Shown: positions 1 through 11,041, counted from the stretch's first letter. The stretch is 64,000 nucleotides of DNA from Zygaena filipendulae (GCA_907165275.2 OU015661.1:5773501-5837500); one strand, 5' to 3'. Program-made: numbers and translations. The notes: generated by a model from the letters alone, not told the origin.

Positions 1-850
1 CTGTTTCAGTGCACTACTATAATTTGAATAAAACTATCATGAGTTCCGCCAGGCCATCGAGCTACAACTTTAAAAAATCCAAATTCGGGCCTGTTTACTG
101 CCTGAACATTAAAAGAAAACCATTCTCTTCTATGATATTCCACCAGGACTTCTTATTTTAATATGTGTACCACATGACACCTGGAAGTCCAGCAATTCGT
201 AAACTCAATAAAATCTTCTAGGTCAGACATGCTTTGCTAATTACTGTGACGTGATCGACGCCCTAAAAGTTTAAAAAATCCAACTTTGGTTTTGAAATTT
301 TAATAACAAAAACAAACATAACCTTACTTTTAAATGTCAAAAATCTCCAATTAACTCTTAAGTAAGGGTCAGCCGTCACTTAAAGTTAATCATCATTAAA
401 CGTGATTAATCGAGGATTAACTGTCTCTGAGAGTGATTTTTTTTTAATCCTTACTTAAAATCCGTTAAGTAACCATTAAATCGACTCTGAGTGCGGCGGT
501 TAATTGGAGATTTTTGACATTGAAAAGTAAGGTTATGTTTGTTTTTGTTATTAAAATTTCAAAACCAAAATTGGATTTTTGAAACTTTCAGGGCGTCGAT
601 CACGACACAGTAATTAGAAAAGCATGTCTGACCTAGAAGATTTTATTGAGTTTACGAATTGCTGGACTTCCAGGTGTCATCGGGTACACATATTAAAATA
701 AGAAGTCCTGATAGAATATCATAGAAAAGGATGGTTTTCTTTTAATGTTCAGGCAGTAACAGGTCCGAATTTGGATTTTTTTAAGTTGTAGCTCGATGGC
801 CTGGCGGAACTCATGATAGTTTTATTCATAATAGTAGTGCACTGAAACAG
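1..850. repeat. Large foldback (inverted repeat) element, ~850 bp
   Basis: The first ~355 bases (CTGTTTCAGTGCACTACTAT...) are repeated in reverse complement at about 500-850 (...AGTAGTGCACTGAAACAG), with only scattered mismatches and small indels. Arms of about 350 bp surround a ~145-bp loop. There is no coding potential. The left flank is outside the window, so the target duplication cannot be checked. The right edge (850/851) abuts transposase-like coding sequence, so it probably inserted into that gene. Superfamily unassigned. Confidence 0.8.
355..499. mobile_element. Degenerate Harbinger-like MITE in the loop of the foldback
   Basis: The loop ends in GACTCTGAGTGCGGCGG (483-499) followed by TTA. 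This is the same terminus as at 3780-3796 and 11251-11267. The left end has decayed. Its position at the symmetry centre of the foldback suggests insertion between the arms. Confidence 0.5.
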
Positions 851-1185
851 CTATCAGGTGTATTGCAAGGTATACTGCTTGGTGAGTGATTATGCAGTAG
901 GTAAATGATGTGCGTTTAACACCATTCTTGTCCTAATTCAAACAGTCAAGAAAAGTACAATAAAAGCCATATCAGTAATCAAAACGAAAAATACTGTTGA
1001 GAGTTTTTAGTATTTGGAAAAGGAAGTTTCCATATCTTCAAGTGAGTATGAGTATCAAATTAGACACAGTTGTGGTTGTAATTTGTTTGTGTGCTACATT
1101 ATACAATATCTCATTACCATTAGATGAACTCCTGCTTTGTACTGACAATAGTGATGATTCTGATCATATTATATCCGGTACCTAA
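851..1185 (+). pseudogene. PIF/Harbinger transposase, C-terminal remnant
   Basis: Recognised by frame-hopping translation. Directly after the foldback the frame reads SGVLQGILLG. It continues, with frameshifts, into a leucine-threonine-proline block near 914-930, then QEKYNKSHIS (about 947-976), TKNTVE, and RVFSIWKRKFPYL from about 1000. A hydrophobic stretch ending in CATLYNIS follows. These match the family's conserved LLGDSGY, LLTP, YN-SHI-TRN-VER-FG-WKRRFP and VLHNI blocks in the right order. At least three small indels break it; one is an apparent loss of two bases near 1000. The last clean stretch (997-1185) lacks an ATG and is only the tail. The catalytic N-terminal part is absent and should lie before the window. 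Non-functional. Confidence 0.7.
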
Positions 1186-1299
1186 CATAAATGATATACA
1201 TAAGAAAATCCCAATATTAATGGTTCTTGTTCAGACAATCCATAGTTGAGAGATTTTTTAGAGATAACTAGTTAGGTATAGATAACTTTTTATGAATAA

Positions 1300-1634
1300 C
1301 TAGCAGTGCCCCACGGTTTTACTCCACATGAGTTTCGGAATCTCCGCAGGAACGATTTTCTTTTAAAATAGTTTTATTCTTCGTTATCTGCCTGAAAGTC
1401 CCGTTAAAATCGGTCTAGCTGTTTCAGTGTTTAGACAGAACAAACAGACAGACGGTTTCACCCGCAGTAATTTCGAAGTTCCCGCGGGAATTCCGGGATA
1501 AAAAGTACCCTATGTCCTTCTCTGTACCCCTGACAACGTGCATGCCAAAGTTCATCCAAATCCGTTCAGCCGTTTTTGCGTGATTGAGTAACAAACATCC
1601 AAACATCCATACTTTCACATTTATAATATTAGTA
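1300..1634 (-). mobile_element. Helitron-like element, composite subtype
   Basis: The 3' CTAG lies at 1300-1303 (complement), followed by two GC-end modules in tandem. The first (1300-1430) resembles the TTTCACTGCCAGACAG-type ends. The second (1448-1634) is the standard module with the GATAAAAAGTACCCTATGTC core and the TAATATTAGTAG start. The same composite occurs at 2230-2539. Confidence 0.65.
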
Positions 1635-1835
1635 GTGCAATATTATACTTCATATGCATTTAGTGAAAAATTGTTAATTGGGAATCACAAACAGACACTT
1701 CAATTTTATTTATATATATAAATGTATAGATTAAAAACCATAAAATAATAAAAAAAGAATTGGTTATACTGAGATTTTGTTTGTTTAAGTTTGTTTTGTT
1801 TGTTTGTTTGTTTTTTTAAGGTGTAGGTAATAAAA

Positions 1836-2030
1836 ATTTTTGCTAACAGAGTAGTTGCACCTTGGAATGGGCTACCGGAAGAAGTCTTGGCACCTAACAA
1901 TTATTATTTGAAAACAGATTGGACAAATATTTGAAACAAAAGATAGAAAAATAGTAATGTATAACTGAATACAGGCACCTATTAGCTGCTTCAAATACCT
2001 GCCTGAATTTTAAATAAATAAAATAAAACT
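1836..2030 (+). pseudogene. Non-LTR retrotransposon ORF2 C-terminus and tail, relic
   Basis: Translation gives IKIFANRVVAPWNGLPEEV and, after a frameshift near 1905, FENRLDKYLKQK. This matches the conserved end of many CR1/Jockey-group ORF2 proteins (F-NRVV-WN-LP--V ... FKNRLDKYL). A TTTAAATAAATAAAAT tail follows near 2010-2030. A 5'-truncated, dead insertion. Confidence 0.6.
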
Positions 2031-2229
2031 AGTTCATTTAAAATAAATAATTTTATTATTGTAATTCTAGTTTTTTTTTTAATTCAGCTAGCTCTAGTTT
2101 TGCCATCTACAATAATTTTTTTCTTCCTACAACTCAGCAGCTCTCTCAGCAGCTTGTTTTTAATGTCTTCAACTAAAAAAAATACACTGATTAGAACTAC
2201 ATATTTTAGAATACATATTATAACACACA

Positions 2230-2539
2230 TTAGCTATGCCCTGCGATTCCACCCGTTTGAGTTTCTGAATTTCCGTAAGAACTCCAAAGTAGCATAATTT
2301 ACACCTTATAACATCATTTAATTGGCAGAGAAAGTCCCGTTCAAATAAGTTCAACCGTTTCAGAGATTCACCTGTGGAAATCTCAAAGATCCCGCAGGAA
2401 TTCCCAGATAAAAAGTACCCTATGTTTTTCTCTGTACCGGTGAAAATGTGTATGCAAAATTTCATGTTGATCGGTTAAGCCATTAAGGCGTGAAAACGTA
2501 AAAATAAACAAACTAAGTTTCACATTTATAATAAAAGGA
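2230..2539 (-). mobile_element. Helitron-like element, composite subtype
   Basis: Two tandem GC-end modules as in 1300-1634. The second carries GATAAAAAGTACCCTATG and a TATGCAAAATTTCATG core. The start is TTTATAATAAAAGGA|T. The CTAG end has mutated to TTAG. Confidence 0.65.
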
Positions 2540-2581
2540 TTTCAATTACAACTTGGTATTTTGCCCAGCCTTGTTGAGTTG

Positions 2582-3046
2582 TTATTGAATGTTACCTTTT
2601 CTATAATGCTTATTATGCTTCGGTTGAGGTGGTGGATATGATGGTCCACCTCCAGTTTTTAAAAGATAGCCTTGCTTTTACGGGCCATAGCCTTAAGGTT
2701 ATCCCATGCTCTTTTTAATGTAGTTACATCACGCTGCAAGTAAAAAAAATATAATTAGTTCTAGTTATATTAACAAAAAGTGTATACAAGCAATAACTAG
2801 AATACAAGTATATACAAGTAATACAATACCTTGTATACAAGTACATTACTATTGAACTCGTCAGTGACTGAAATCCAGGCCATTTTTTCTTTAAAACTGA
2901 CTTTCCGTCGATCAGTTTTGATTCAATTATCGATGTTTAATTAATGTGCAAGCTCAGACGAAATAAAAACTCTCCGAGTGTGCAAGTAAAAATTTTTCGT
3001 CCGGGGTAAAGTTTGCAACTCATTTGCTTTGTGTTTTATTTTGCTC
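2582..3046 (-). pseudogene. Myb/SANT-like (zeste-type) DNA-binding protein, broken two-exon gene
   Basis: Exon 1 (about 3046-2830) contains NFTPDEKFLLAH, then, in a shifted frame after an in-frame TGA, KTD and FKEKMAWISVTDEFNSN. A 96-base intron (2829-2734) has GT...AG borders and a polypyrimidine tract ending TTTACTTGCAG. Exon 2 starts RDVTTLKRAWDNLKAMARK and, one frameshift later, reads KTGGGPSYPPPQPKHNK before a stop at 2582. The order matches the Myb/SANT 'regulatory protein zeste' domain family (NFT-EK ... KTD ... W--I---FN ... LK--WDNLK ... KTGGGP). Such proteins accompany PIF/Harbinger transposases but also occur as host genes. An upstream acceptor-like TATATTTCAG precedes 3046. At least one stop and two frameshifts make it a pseudogene. 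Confidence 0.65.
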
Positions 3047-3217
3047 CTGAAATATAAAGAAAACCATATAAATACATGCCTAACATATTTTTATCTTTTA
3101 ACAATATGAAATGAAACCAATAATAATTACTTAATACTCACCATTTTTTATACAATAATTTCAAATTATTATTATATAACTAAAGACGAATTCTCCTTCT
3201 TCTACTTCAAGCGCTCT

Positions 3218-3331
3218 CCACATTCGCGCGTAGTTCGCGCGCGAAGCCGCGAAACACCCGGGAACTATAAGTGTAGAATCATGGTTCGCGGGTGTTTCGC
3301 GGCTTGGCGCGCGGTTCGCGCGCGAATGTGG
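3218..3331. repeat. CpG-rich palindrome, 43-bp arms
   Basis: CCACATTCGCGCG (3218-3230) pairs with CGCGCGAATGTGG (3319-3331). The arms continue to CGAAACACCCG (to 3260) and CGGGTGTTTCG (from 3288), with about six mismatches. It is strikingly GC-rich within AT-rich DNA. It lies between the Myb-like gene and the Harbinger terminus. A hairpin MITE is likely. Confidence 0.7.
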
Positions 3332-3779
3332 ACAGACCTTTAATAGTGGCGGCTATTCCAATTTGAAAAATTTCGCGGACTGATTTGACGTAGATAATTG
3401 AAAAATGAAAATGGCGGCGTTCAATGTTGTCATATCACAAAAGTCATGGCATTCACGATTTAATTTTATTGAAATCAATTATTATTTCCGATTAAAGTAA
3501 TAGTAAATTAACGCAATTAATTATTTCTAAAGAAAAATAATAACTTCACCTCATAAAAACTACAAAAACAAAAGTATCATTTCCATGAGTTTATGCATGT
3601 GGCAATGTCGCACTTTATCGATACGCATTTCGATAGGGTGTACCGCCCTATGCTTACATATAGTTGTCAATCTACTAATCAACATTAATTTTTTGTCTCT
3701 GGGAGCTACGGCGATTTAATTGTCACTAGAGGTTTTAAGTAGCATTAGTTATGGGCCGATTAACGTTATTTTAATGAAC

Positions 3780-3799
3780 GACTCTGAGTGCGGCGGTTA
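3780..3799. mobile_element. PIF/Harbinger-like terminus with TTA flank
   Basis: GACTCTGAGTGCGGCGG (3780-3796) followed by TTA. It is identical to the right end of the complete MITE at 11042-11267 and to the loop copy at 483-499. Confidence 0.65.
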
Positions 3800-4663
3800 G
3801 CCATTAACGATTATTGTTATACGAGACGCATAATAAGTAATTTGTTTAATGGAACACTGTAACCGTTTTCAAGACGGTCACGGATCTAATTTAAAAATAG
3901 GTACCTAAGAAAATCAATAAAATGATTTCTTTTTCCAACGGTAGACTTCAAAATAATCATTAATAACAAATTAATCAGATGATAATCAAACCCAGAAGGA
4001 AAACTCTTCTAAGTTTTTAAACTAAAAAATAATTAGGTGATATAAAAATCGTTGGAATAACTCCGCAAGTTAGAGAACTGTTTCTCTTTAGGGTTACCTA
4101 GCCAAATGACAGGAACGGTACCCTTGGATCGTCACTTCCGCCAGTGCTTCCGCCCGTCCGTCTTTCCGTCTATCCGTATAGGAAAGAAAATGCATTCCTT
4201 GAACAATGCAAAAACATTACAATGTGGTAGTGAAATTACGAAAAAAAAAATTCCGGGGGTCACTTCATACACCTTTAGGTATAATATGTACTAAAGACGT
4301 GGAAATTTTCTGGACCTATCTAATAATGGCCCACAAAATTCATAATGACGTTTTTTACTCTGGACATTTAAAGCATATGGTCAGATCTCAACAGCCGAAC
4401 TAACAAACAATCAAACCAAAAGCAGTTTGTTAAAAAGTTGTTTTAGTGTTAAAGACCTTAACTACTTTTCAACACCAAAATACTAAAATATTTAGGTAGT
4501 ATTTTTCTTTTAAAAAACTGCAGCCTTGGTCGGATGTTGAGATCCGACCATATGCCTTTCATGTCCAGAACTATATTTTTATATGTATTATTACGAGCTT
4601 CAATGCTCGCGTCAAACCTACCTACTATCTTTACTGTAACAAATGTCTCCATACTCCGCCCGG
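3800..4663. other. No gene seen
   Basis: AT-rich sequence with short open frames on both strands that resemble nothing known. A pyrimidine-rich block of CCGTCCGTCT repeats lies near 4150-4180, probably an old repeat fragment. Confidence 0.5.
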
Positions 4664-4790
4664 TAGCCTGGAAGAGATCGCTTCATAGTGATAAGGCCGC
4701 TATTTGGAGCCACTTAATACTTTCTGTTTTTATTTTTTTTTGTTATTGTACTGTTTGTGGTGTTCAATAAAGTGTTTTTCATTCATTCAT
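4664..4790 (+). mobile_element. LINE 3' end with (ATTC)n tail
   Basis: GCCTGGAAGAGATCGCTT ... GATAAGGCCGC ... GTTCAATAAAGTG followed by four CATT repeats. This is the 3' untranslated end of a lepidopteran non-LTR retrotransposon, 5'-truncated. Confidence 0.65.
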
Positions 4791-4829
4791 TCATTATTCA
4801 TAGTAAACGTCAATAAATTTTCTATCCCT

Positions 4830-4911
4830 CGGTAACAGTACTTTTTTCTGGATGAAAGGTATCCTATATACCTACTTATCTGTACACCTGATAACGTGTA
4901 TGCTCTTTCAA
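4830..4911 (-). mobile_element. Helitron-like fragment (weak)
   Basis: Degenerate GGATGAAAGGTATCCTATAT and TACACCTGATAACGTGTATGC match the standard core. Neither end is preserved. Confidence 0.35.
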
Positions 4912-5381
4912 AAAATAAACTTAAATTGGCATTTACAACATGTTCTAAATGTTCTAGGATGTTAAGGTACGGTGAATAGATCATTTTATAGATTAAAACG
5001 TTTGTAGGTAGGTTTGTCAATTTCTAGCCACAATATTTGATCCCGTGACAACTTGACAAGTGACCGTAGAGCCGGACAACTTTTAATGATGCCAGCGAGG
5101 TAGACATGAGGACTCTACAAAACAAATTTGGCACAAAATTCGCTAGCAAAACTATTACTTGCTAATGGCCATGACCATCTTACGTGGTCGTAATGTTTAT
5201 TTTATTAAAACTAAAGTAATTCGTTTAGTTATATGATTTTTTATCAGTTACATTACCACTTTGAAATCGATGACATTTTTTAGTATTCAGCTTGTTAAAA
5301 AATGTCTTTCTTAGTGGTAAAATTAGTGCTACTCGCTATAAAAAATCTTTTAAAATATTTCTTTTGAACAGAAATCGTTAG

Positions 5382-5725
5382 AATGGGGAGGTTGACTACT
5401 TTTGAAAATGAAAATTCTAATTAGTCCGTCAGTTACAAATAAAAAAACAATAGACACGTATTTTTTGCTTTTTCAAATTAATTAAAATATACAGAGATAA
5501 AGCGCATTAAAGTTTAGGTTGAGGGGGTCGTGACGTCACTAACCGCTAAAACCGCCATACAAACTGTCAGAATAGTGACGTCACGCGAAATTTCAACTCA
5601 ATATATAGGCCGTTATTTTTTGATTACGTAAAAAAGAAAAAATACGTGTCCAATATTTTTTAATAATCTACAGGACGGGCTATTGTCAACATGCCCATTA
5701 GAATATGAAAAATTGGGGTAATTAC
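5382..5725. mobile_element. Foldback MITE, family E, copy 1
   Basis: Imperfect inverted repeat. CAATAGACACGTATTTTTTG (about 5447-5467) pairs with sequence near 5635-5660. GTGACGTCACTAACCG and TAGTGACGTCACGCG flank the centre. Outer parts (TTAGTCCGTCAG / GACGGGCTATTGTC) also pair. A rearranged copy lies at 28160-28480. Confidence 0.6.
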
Positions 5726-5883
5726 AAATTTTTACGGTCATTTTGCAAACTTGCCAAAGTAGGTAGGTACTTAACAGTTTTGGGCACTTGCTTCAATTTT
5801 TTGATGTCCAGTGTTGCAGATTTATCATCAAAAATTATTTACCTGGTATTACCTACCTGGTATTAGTCTATTCTATTTATTTA

Positions 5884-7142
5884 CTAGCTTTTCCTCAAAG
5901 TTTCAGCCGTTTAATTTCAGAGTTTCCGCGGGAATTCCTTGATAAAAAGTACCCTGTAATGTCCTTCTCTGTATCCCTGAAAACGTGTACCTATAGTCTA
6001 TACTTATGCAAAAAGCGTTCTAACATTTTTGTATGAAGCCTGGTATACCTATACTGTCCGCCATTTTGAAAAAAAGTCGATTCTGCAGTCAGTGATAAAA
6101 AATATGCCAATCAATAGAGTAAATTGACACAAACAAAAAAAGTCAAGTGATGTACTACTCTATGTCGTAGGGTTTTCGAGTTATTCGAATATAAAAACAA
6201 AAAAAAACTTATTATGTTAAAACATTTTATTTTATTTGTTTATAAAAAATATGAAAATCGATAAAATAAATTATTACAAACTAAAAATGTCAAGTAAGTT
6301 ACCCACCTAAGTCGAAGGGTTTCCAAGATATTAGAACACAAAAACAAAAAAAAAATTAAGTAAAAACATTTTTTTTCCTATTTGTCTATGAAAACTATTG
6401 ACATCTATAGAATAAAATATGACAAACAAAAAATATCAAGTGTTGTACCTCCCTCAGTTGGTTTTCGAGATATTTAAATACAAAATAATTAAGTAATAGA
6501 TTATTTTACTTACTTATTTTAGTTTCTGGTTTTTGTATATTATGCGAAGTGTGGTATTTATTGCAAGTCCTTTCCTTTTGTTGGCGGGAACTACCTGCTC
6601 GCCGCAGTTTATATTAAAGTAACTCAAAAACTCTACGACGTAGGAGAGTAGGTACATCACTGTACATTTTTTATTTATAATAATTTATTCTTTCGATTCG
6701 ATTCGATTGCATATTTTTGATACACAAATAAGAAACTAAATTTTTTTTTATATTCAAATAACTTGAAAACCCCAAGTCTTCAGGGGGTCCATTACTTCAC
6801 ATTTTGTGTTTAATAATTTATTGTATCGATTTTAATCCTGTTTATAGACAAATAAGGAAATAAAATTGTTTTTTACATAAATATTTTTTTTATTTATATA
6901 TTAATATAACTCGAAACCCTACGATTTAGGGGGGTGCATAACTTGACTTTTTTTGTTTGCAATAAATTACTCTATCGATTGGCATACTTTTTATCACTGG
7001 CTTCAAAATCGACTTTTTTTCAAAATGGCGGACAGTAGGTATACCAGCGACGCTCGAACCTCTTTGTAGCAAAATGATTGTTTGAAAAGTTAAGGCGTGA
7101 AACAAACAAACAAATAAACACATTCGCATATATAATAGTAAC
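5884..7142 (-). mobile_element. Helitron-like element split by a foldback insertion
   Basis: The CTAG end and GC module (5884-6013) and the GTTAAGGCGTGAAACAAACA to TATATAATAGTA part (7069-7142) are the two halves of one standard copy. GCAAAA appears at both break points (6008-6013 and 7069-7074); the family consensus has it once. This fits a target duplication made by the intervening element. Confidence 0.65.
6014..7068. mobile_element. ~1.05-kb foldback made of 3+3 units of ~147 bp
   Basis: TGGTATACCTATACTGTCCG (6041-6060) pairs with TGTCCGC-type sequence ending ...GGTATACCA at 7046. Each arm holds three diverged tandem units. The (A/G)TCAAGT anchor falls at 6142, 6289 and 6435; its complement falls near 6654, 6794 and 6941. 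Spacing is 146-147 bp, about 140 for one interval. Each unit also has a GTAGGG/AAGGG block, an A-rich run and an ATCGATAGAATAA-like segment. A ~100-bp unique centre (about 6520-6620) separates the arms. No coding potential. Confidence 0.75.
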
Positions 7143-9537
7143 GCCAAGGATTCTACTGTCAATTTATAGGGGTTATCTCTACTGTAAGGGCCTTAAGTTC
7201 TTAGGTACGGCCGTGACTATTCCTTGAAAGCACTGAAGGAACGTTGCACAATAAACCGTCGATCGGCCCCAGGGGGCGGTCGAGTACAAATCCAATTATT
7301 TCCCGCGGCGCTGCCTGTTGGTGTGTAATTGATTTATTTACTGATTTTCTTCCACACAAAAGCTGTTTGTACTAGTCTATCGGGTATATCGAGAGTTTAC
7401 GAACTTAGAAAAGATTTTTCAGCGTCTCTAACAAGCCGTTACTGCCATGCCAGACGAACAATAGAAGATAGAAGAATGAATGTACCGGTGGAAATTAATG
7501 GTGCTATTGGATAAGAGACCCTATATACCTATACGTATTGTGTGCTCTGCATGCATTTGAGTTACTCTTTCCCGCTGGCTGGACGTAAACATCTATTTAG
7601 TTTAAATTTGGAATAAAGTTAGCTTATTAAAATCTAATTTAATAAGGAATCTTGGAATTCCCAAGAGAATTCAGAAAATCATGCGGGTTAAACAACGGAA
7701 AACAGCTGATATCGAAATAGTTGCTGAAAATATCGAAAAACAAGTCTAGTATATCTACTCCAATCGATATGTACAGAAAAACTGTTAGATAGCGTTCCTA
7801 ATTAGCCCAAGAACTTAATTACGAATCCGAAAAACCAAACAAAAGAGCAGCAGCTGTGAAAAATCTCGCACAATGTAGGTATGCTCTGATGACGTTTCTA
7901 ATCAAGTTTGACTATCCTTACTTACTAATATTTTTACCAGTACCACAATAAAAAGAAGAGATACAGTAGGCTAGCGCTGTTGATCTCGTGGTAAAAATGT
8001 CGACAACTCTATACTCGACATTGGTAGCTGATTCCACATACTAAAGGCTGTATGTGTCGTTCCGTCGTACGTTTAGCGTGCGATTGGCCTGTCTAGACGA
8101 CTTTATCAAACCTCTCTATTATCACTAATTAAAATGTCTATGGCGACGTATTACTTTTGCCTTAATTATGTTAACATCACACTAGCTTCATTCACTATAA
8201 AAACACATAATATCTTCTAAGATATTTCATTTATAATGAAATCGATTGGAGGATTTAAAAGAGAATGGATAATATTATTATGAATATAGCCTCGCTTAAC
8301 AACAATCATAAAGGGAAAAATCATAATTAATATAATTTAAAAAAAATCTGTTATCCAGTCTTGTTATTTTTCGCTAAGCGGGATGGTCAAATATTAACTA
8401 CTTAAACGGTGGTTAATATGGAGTGGCTGAATTGGTTTTTTAAGTACCTACATAATATAAATAGAACACATTTTAATTCATATCGGTCAACCTCTGTGGG
8501 TGGTTATCGATCGGAGACAGTACAGCGGACATAGGGACGCGAGGGTTAGGAGCGGCGTGTTTTATAACGCATTTAAGGAGCTTTACTTCGGACATTGACG
8601 AATTGCTGCCACTTGAACTCCATTCGGACGGACCGGCGGACACAGGCGAATCCGCGTTATAAATTGATTCCTTGCGATCCCATCATTCATTTTAAATAGA
8701 TCCTTTTTGTCCGATAAATAGTCAATAGATATCAGATAGGTACCTATATATACGCGTATTCAGAAAATGCACTAAGGTTTAATTAAATGTCAGTTCTTTT
8801 GAAAAGAACTCTGATTTTATGTATTGAAAGAAATCCTATAAATACATATATTAAACTGTTCCTTTGAAAAATAAAAATCTAAACGAGTTATTTATATTTC
8901 TTATCTATTGCTGTATGTATGCTGTGTCTCAGCTACGTGTTTTTTGAGAACTCCTTGACAAATCTTTGATGTGGGTACAAAAATACTTATCGTTTAGAAA
9001 AGGTAGGTAATTTTGTGGTAAATACTTAGGTAAATTCTTTAGGATAGGTATTTTTAGGTATTTTTGTGTTGTTTGTAATGTAATGTTGTAAATAGCTTCC
9101 CTATTATGCCAAGTGTCAATAAAACCTTTTCAGTATAGGTAGGTACATAGGTAATTAAAATGCACTACACTTTTATAAAAGTGAAAAATAAGAAGACACA
9201 AATTTAATTTAATAGACAGAAATGCGCTTGTCGTCACATCTGTTTTTTTGATAATTTATTTTATTGGATAAGTCAGTAAAAAAGTGACGTTGTTTATTTT
9301 ATAGATATTATGTGGAACGAGAAACGAATTTAGATTACACCCTTTTAATATTTCAACAGGTCATACTCTGTATATACAGGAATTACTCACTTAAAGTAAA
9401 AGAAAAGGTGAACTCGCTAATGCTTGATGATTCTATTCTAACACATCGCTGACCCAACAGATACGATGAAATGTTTATTCCTGAGAAGATAATTATGCAA
9501 TTTATAATTTTATGCTATTTGAACTATTTCTATCCTT
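7143..9537. other. Unique DNA, no gene seen
   Basis: No recognisable element or coding signal. Two GC-richer patches, about 7190-7330 and 8480-8660, stand out as possible conserved non-coding sequence. The rest is AT-rich. Confidence 0.5.
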
Positions 9538-9651
9538 TTGCCTAGGCCTTTTGTATGCCTTTAGTTATAAGTTTTTGTTAACACACTGTAACATTATTTT
9601 GGTGTACAATAAAGTGTATTCTATTCTATTCTATTCTATTCTATTCTATCA
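9538..9651 (+). mobile_element. LINE 3' end with (ATTCT)n tail
   Basis: GTGTACAATAAAGTGTATTC runs into about eight tandem TATTC units (to 9650). This is a typical lepidopteran LINE 3' end that forms a microsatellite. Confidence 0.7.
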
Positions 9652-9675
9652 ATTTCACCATGATAAATAATAATC

Positions 9676-9736
9676 TATGTATGTATCTGCTTTTATTTAA
9701 TATAATATTATGTATGTACCTATCTGCTTTTATTTA
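9676..9736. repeat. Short direct repeat
   Basis: TATGTATGTA..TATCTGCTTTTATTTAAT-type sequence occurs twice, about 35 bp apart. A local tandem duplication. Confidence 0.6.
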
Positions 9737-9784
9737 ATTTATTTACTGTATACATGGTAATATTATTTGTATTAACTTAATAAT

Positions 9785-9895
9785 GCCACTAAACTATCCC
9801 CTAGCCAAAAGGTTGACTGGTAGAGAATGCCTTAGGCATTAAGTCCGCCTTTTGTATATAAATGTGCAATAAAGTTTAAATAAATAAATAAATTT
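9785..9895 (+). mobile_element. LINE 3' end with (AAATA)n tail
   Basis: AAGGTTGACTGGTAGAGAAT, GGCATTAAGTCCGCCTTTTG and GTGCAATAAAGTTTAAATAA run into AAATA repeats. The same family is present in reverse at 49855-49965. Confidence 0.75.
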
Positions 9896-11038
9896 CGAAA
9901 AGGTCGTAAGTATGTACGAAAATGTCAATTTTCACCAGGAGGTTACTAGACAACTTTGTCCCAATAATCGTTCATTTACTCAGTAGTCGTCAATTTTCGG
10001 CATTGATATTGAACATAACTAAAACTTACAAGTTAAATAAGCTAGTTGTTAAGATTAGAACACTATTAACAGAATTTAACAATCGCAATGTGTGCCAATA
10101 GTTCTACCGTTACGTCTATCCAAACTATTGCATAGTTGCAGTTGCAGTCTATAGAGCAATAATTAAGATTTAAGCACCGTTGAACTTTAGTGATATAGAC
10201 TGTCTAAATCATGAAGTATATACCTACTTAGCTTACAGTTCAACTTATTCTAGATGCAAGCAACCGAAATGAACTTTTACTACTAGGCCAGTTTAAGTAC
10301 TTATTACTATTGCCATAAAAACACCACTTAAGCGTTATATTTCACTTTTGAAACTATCAGAATTTTTAATCTTTAGGTATTAAATGTCATTTTATAATAA
10401 TTTCGATGATTTTAAAAAATTCCAACCCTTGGAATATTGTCTTGTTATTATTGTCCTCCATTTAATCTAGTTCTATTTTTATACGACTGCTCCGTATATA
10501 AATAGAAAAAGATAAAATAGAAAAAGATAAAAATGTTTTTAACGTAATGAAAGTTGCGTACCCTTTAAAAAAATTGCACTATGTAATACGATCAATCTGC
10601 GATGGAAAATATATTGTGAACACAGAAAACTACTAGGTACATGTTCACATTTTTAGTCTCAAGAGACTATAGAAATTTTACATCAGGCAAGTAACAAGAA
10701 CAAAGTAATACGAAAGTACATGAGTTTTATGCGTTTTTAGGTTAGTTATAATTATTTTGTACGATTTATGCAACAAAGTTCTTTAAAATAATAATAAATA
10801 TATATAAATATCTATTGTACAATAATTGCAATAAAAAAATAATAGGAACAAAAATGGGGAAGGCAATCGTAATATGCTGATGAATCTGTAATCTGCATGA
10901 TTAAACTTCCTGCATACCTAACTTTGATTTTGAGCCTAAGATCGCCTAAAAAAGAAATGTTGATACCTTAAAATAGCATTTATATAATAGGGCAAAAACA
11001 TGCCGACTTAATATTATTAAAACACCAGTGTACAAGTC
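9896..11038. other. AT-rich unique DNA, no gene seen
   Basis: Nothing recognisable beyond a small duplication of AATAGAAAAAGATAAAA near 10500-10532. Confidence 0.5.
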
Positions 11039-11041
11039 TAA

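Larger units (their letters stand above)
851..3796. mobile_element. Relict PIF/Harbinger transposon (partial, nested insertions)
   Basis: Seen: a broken transposase C-terminus (+, 851-1185), a broken Myb/SANT gene (-, 2582-3046) and a terminus at 3780-3796 followed by TTA. Known: autonomous PIF/Harbinger elements encode a DDE transposase plus a Myb/SANT-like protein and duplicate a TWA target. Inferred: these are the remains of one element whose left end lies upstream of the window. Two Helitron-like copies (1300-1634, 2230-2539) and a LINE fragment (1836-2030) were inserted later. The alternative is two unrelated fragments lying side by side by chance. Confidence 0.5.
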
